Below the pieces are notes generated by a model. The model ran no database searches. It was not told the origin of the DNA and saw only the letters and a list, made by a program, of their open reading frames with translations. Position numbers and translations under genes: made by a program. A stretch of DNA of 60,000 nt from Nymphaea colorata (lineage: Eukaryota > Streptophyta > Magnoliopsida > Nymphaeales > Nymphaeaceae): assembly GCF_008831285.2 (NCBI RefSeq), contig NC_045138.2:16155934-16215933 (forward strand), read 5' to 3'. Positions 57,038 through 60,000 of the stretch are shown here, piece after piece. Each line of letters opens with the position of its first letter. The stretch's first letter is position 1.

Positions 57038-60000
57038 CTAGCAGTCTGAGTGAGTTTCATAGAATTCACTTGGACATGGCGACATGATCCCTTCTTCAAG
57101 CATTTGCAGGACCACGTTCATAGAAGGGCGATCATCTGGATTTGCTTCAGTGCACTTCACTGCTATCTCAAGAACAGCTACCACGGTTTCCGGAATGATG
57201 CAGGTGCATGCCTTGTCGACTATCTCTTCCAGTCTGTTTTCCCTCATCAAGGTATTCAGCTGCAAGCAGGTTGAAAAGGAAGTAATATTAAACAGGAGAC
57301 AGAAAAAAATTAACAATGTGGAATATAATATTTTTGATATCATACCCAACCAACAATGTTTAAGCCTTTCCTGACAAATTCCGGATCCGTTGGTCTCTTC
57401 CCACTCACGAGTTCCAGTAAGAGCACACCGAAGCTAAAAACATCAGATTTCTCAGTTGCCCGACCACTGTGCAGATACTCTGCAATGTTAAAGACCATTG
57501 AGCTCAGACATATAGAAGTTCGTTGATAAGAAGGTTTCTTTCTTAAATGCTTAAAGTAACAAAATCTGATGAAGAAGATACTAGGTGCCTGAGCCTAATA
57601 AACTTTTGACCAAGATATGTACAGAAGGTGTATATCAAAGAAAAGACAAACTAAGAGGAAAGTTCTATTCCGCATGCTATGAGCTCATGTATCCAGGTCA
57701 TTTGAAAGAGAAAGTAATATACCTGGTGCGAGATAACCAAAAGTACCAGCAACAACAGTGGTTACTTGGGTTTCACTGTCTACCAGAAGCTTAGCAAGAC
57801 CAAAGTCAGATACGTGAGGTTCCAGGTTCTCATCTAGCAGAATGTTGCTTGCTTTTATGTCCCTGTGCACAATTGCTGGAGAGCAGTCATGGTGAAGGTA
57901 TGCAAGCCCTCTTGCTGAACCAAGAGCTATTCTCAGCCGTGCATTCCAGTTCAAAACTGGGTCTGCCTCGGTGTACTCTGTATACACAACATGCATCAGT
58001 ATGACTAGGTGGCTCCTACATAGAACAAGCATAATATATAATTTGATGGCACTACTAATCTTATGGCCATGAATCAACAAAGTAGCAGGCGACTTACCAT
58101 GGAGCCAGGTATCTAAGCTTCCTCGGATCATATAATCATATATGAGAAGCTTAGCAGAAGGGAAGATACAATAGCCTCTCAAACTAACCAGATTCATGTG
58201 TTTGAGGCTACCCAAATTTTCAAGTTCTCTCTCGAATTTCTGATCACTTCCCTCACGATTTCGATCTATTCGCTTCACGGCAAAAGCACAATTGTCTTCC
58301 ATCACGAGCTTGTACGCTGTCCCAAAACCTCCTACTCCGATAACATCAGTTTCATCGAGTAGCTCAATCCTTCTGACGATATCATGTGGGGGATACGGTA
58401 AGTCACCACGAAAAATGACAAGCTTAGCACCTGCAGGAGAAACGAGAAGGCACATATATGTAAATGAAATAAACATAGATCCCCAAGTGCAAATACAGAT
58501 ATTATAACTTGCCTGAATCTGGTTCAATCTGCTTGTGAACTTTCGAGTATGTTTTACTGAATCTACCATATTTGGATGACAAGCATGCCCAAAGAAGCCC
58601 AAGAAGTAACAGCAAGGCAAGACCTACAGCTGACGTGCCTCCTATGAGAAGAATGTACAAGCTCTGTGACGTCCTTCTTGGTGGAGTGACCTCTGCAGAA
58701 TGAAAATGCTCAGCCCTAGAACATTGGATTATAGTGTATTTTAGAAAACATCCAACTGATTTTAACTCTTAGCTTGCCTGTTTCAGTGTCGTTCACCTCA
58801 ACCGGAAGTACAGCAGGAAATCCCTTTGCATTTCTACATAGCTTTCCAATTTGATGGCCACATAAGTCAGAATTGCCGAAAAACCTGCATTCGTAACCAA
58901 TAAGTAATCATTTCATTTGTTTCCTCATGTGGAAACTTTACAATTTATCACAAAAAAGCACAGCACCGAAACATAATTTTGGCATTTGATTTTATGATAT
59001 CAGAGTCACAACATACTACTAAAATGTATAAACTGGCTATGGGTCTCTAGATATATAGCTAGAAAATGGCCTCTCATCTAGGCATCAGGTCGCTCTAGTT
59101 GCCACATTCTTTGGTATTTTTCTTCATTGAGAATTTGCTAAATTGAACTATTGATTGTTCATGTTGAGGAAACAAAATGAACCTGATGACAGGGAGTAAA
59201 AAGATGGAGGAGGATCCGACTTACGAGTAGTTACTGAATGCTCCCAATGCACCATTTTTGGGGATCTCTCCGGACAAAAAGTTATTTGATAGATTTCTGT
59301 AAAATGTTGTCCATGAGATACAGCTTTGTGCTGAACCAACAGATACAAGGAGCAGCAGGAAGCTTAACCAACTTACAGGAGTTGCAATCTTGCTAGATGG
59401 CCCAAAGAAGGAGGTATCGACCCGTTGAGAAGATTGCTAGAAAGATCCCTGCAAAAAAAATTACCAGCATCAAATTTTGGTTCTTCAAAAGGTGAATCAA
59501 TACAGGTCTTTGTAAAAAAAAAATTGAGAATCACGGCAAGTGTTGGTTCCCGTGCAAAACTGCAAATAATATAACAATGATAACAAGAACAGAGATAACA
59601 ATTTAATTAGGTTGGCCATGACTTTACAAGATCAAGAGTTGAGGCAACTGGCCCAGCTCCTCTGGTATCTCTCCTTCAAGGCGATTATCTCTCAAATACC
59701 TGAGTGAAAATGACCGATTTAATTAACTACCCACAAGCTGTCAAAGGCACCCCAGTTGCAGGAGAAGTGAACGACATGAAATTATTATGAAACAAATCAA
59801 GACATGAAAACGACAACTTAGATTCTCCACTTACAATGCTCTGAGAGCAGTTAAGTTACTCATCTCAGGAGGAATTGAGCCGTGCAAGCTGTTCCCATGA
59901 AATGCCCTGAATGCAGGAGAAAACAAACAATCGTAAACTTCCTAGCACCGTAAATGTGGACAAAGGGAGAAAATATACGTATGGCTTACAGTCTCTGAAG
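57038..60000 (-). CDS. LRR receptor-like protein kinase, FEI/At5g62710-like (5' part outside window)
   Basis: Plasma-membrane receptor kinase. Exons on the minus strand: >60000-59990, 59906-59835, 59699-59628, 59448-59377, 59296-59225, 58884-58778, 58692-58513, 58430-58098, 57977-57723, 57479-57346, 57259-57038. Four consecutive 72-nt exons of one phase each encode a leucine-rich repeat, the usual LRR-kinase gene pattern; the last leads into a cysteine cap (NSDLCG). Exon 58692-58513 has the single transmembrane helix ([20 protein letters not shown] region). The kinase shows the glycine loop GVGGFG, invariant Lys in [17 protein letters not shown] and GYLAPEY, so it is an RD kinase likely to be active. 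It ends [12 protein letters not shown]. The closest relative I recognise is Arabidopsis At5g62710, next to FEI1/FEI2. The intron 58512-58431 uses a GC donor. Signal peptide and first repeats lie beyond the right edge. Confidence 0.93.

Overview
This is plant nuclear DNA. Evidence: many-exon genes with AT-rich introns up to about 3.6 kb, a nuclear tRNA-Asp, tRNA-derived SINEs, a small hAT-type element, many (TA)n and (TC)n microsatellites, and plant-specific families (plasma-membrane H+-ATPase with a C-terminal YTV, NPF transporters, PTST/FLO6-type starch protein, LRR receptor kinase). I cannot name the species. Long introns and divergent but well-aligned proteins would suit an early-diverging angiosperm or magnoliid; that is only an impression.

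Layout. 1-6.2 kb: no protein gene I can support; one tRNA-Asp(GTC) at 3094-3165, followed at once by three tandem copies of a ~145 bp AT-rich unit, plus a 195 bp segment duplicated at 1.2 and 4.5 kb and a SINE. 6.5-15.4 kb (+): complete 21-exon plasma-membrane H+-ATPase (955 aa) with overlapping upstream ORFs in its leader. 17.5-37.1 kb (+): complete AMP deaminase (FAC1/AMPD type, about 892 aa, about 20 exons over 19.7 kb), whose introns carry a hAT-type MITE and a relative. 38.5-42.8 kb (-): intact NRT1/PTR (NPF) transporter, 4 exons, 628 aa. 43-47.3 kb: intergenic, with SINE copies. 47.35-50.3 kb (-): broken tandem paralogue of the NPF gene with stops, frameshifts and two deletions. 52.3-55.7 kb (+): complete 8-exon PTST2/3 (FLO6)-like plastid protein with C-terminal CBM48 (498 aa). 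57.0-60.0 kb (-): 3' part of an LRR receptor kinase like Arabidopsis At5g62710/FEI, running off the right edge and containing a GC-AG intron.

These are ordinary, functionally unrelated neighbours: proton pumping, purine salvage, nitrate/peptide-type transport, starch granule initiation, receptor signalling. Two of them (H+-ATPase and the proton-coupled NPF) could act together at the plasma membrane, but proximity in a plant genome is not evidence for that. I found no wholly new gene system. The points most worth a second look are the hAT MITE with an intact target duplication, the SINE family, the GC-AG intron(s), the inferred 17-nt microexon, the overlapping uORFs and the decaying NPF duplicate. 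All exon boundaries below were read by eye from splice signals, reading phase and family conservation, with no transcript data.
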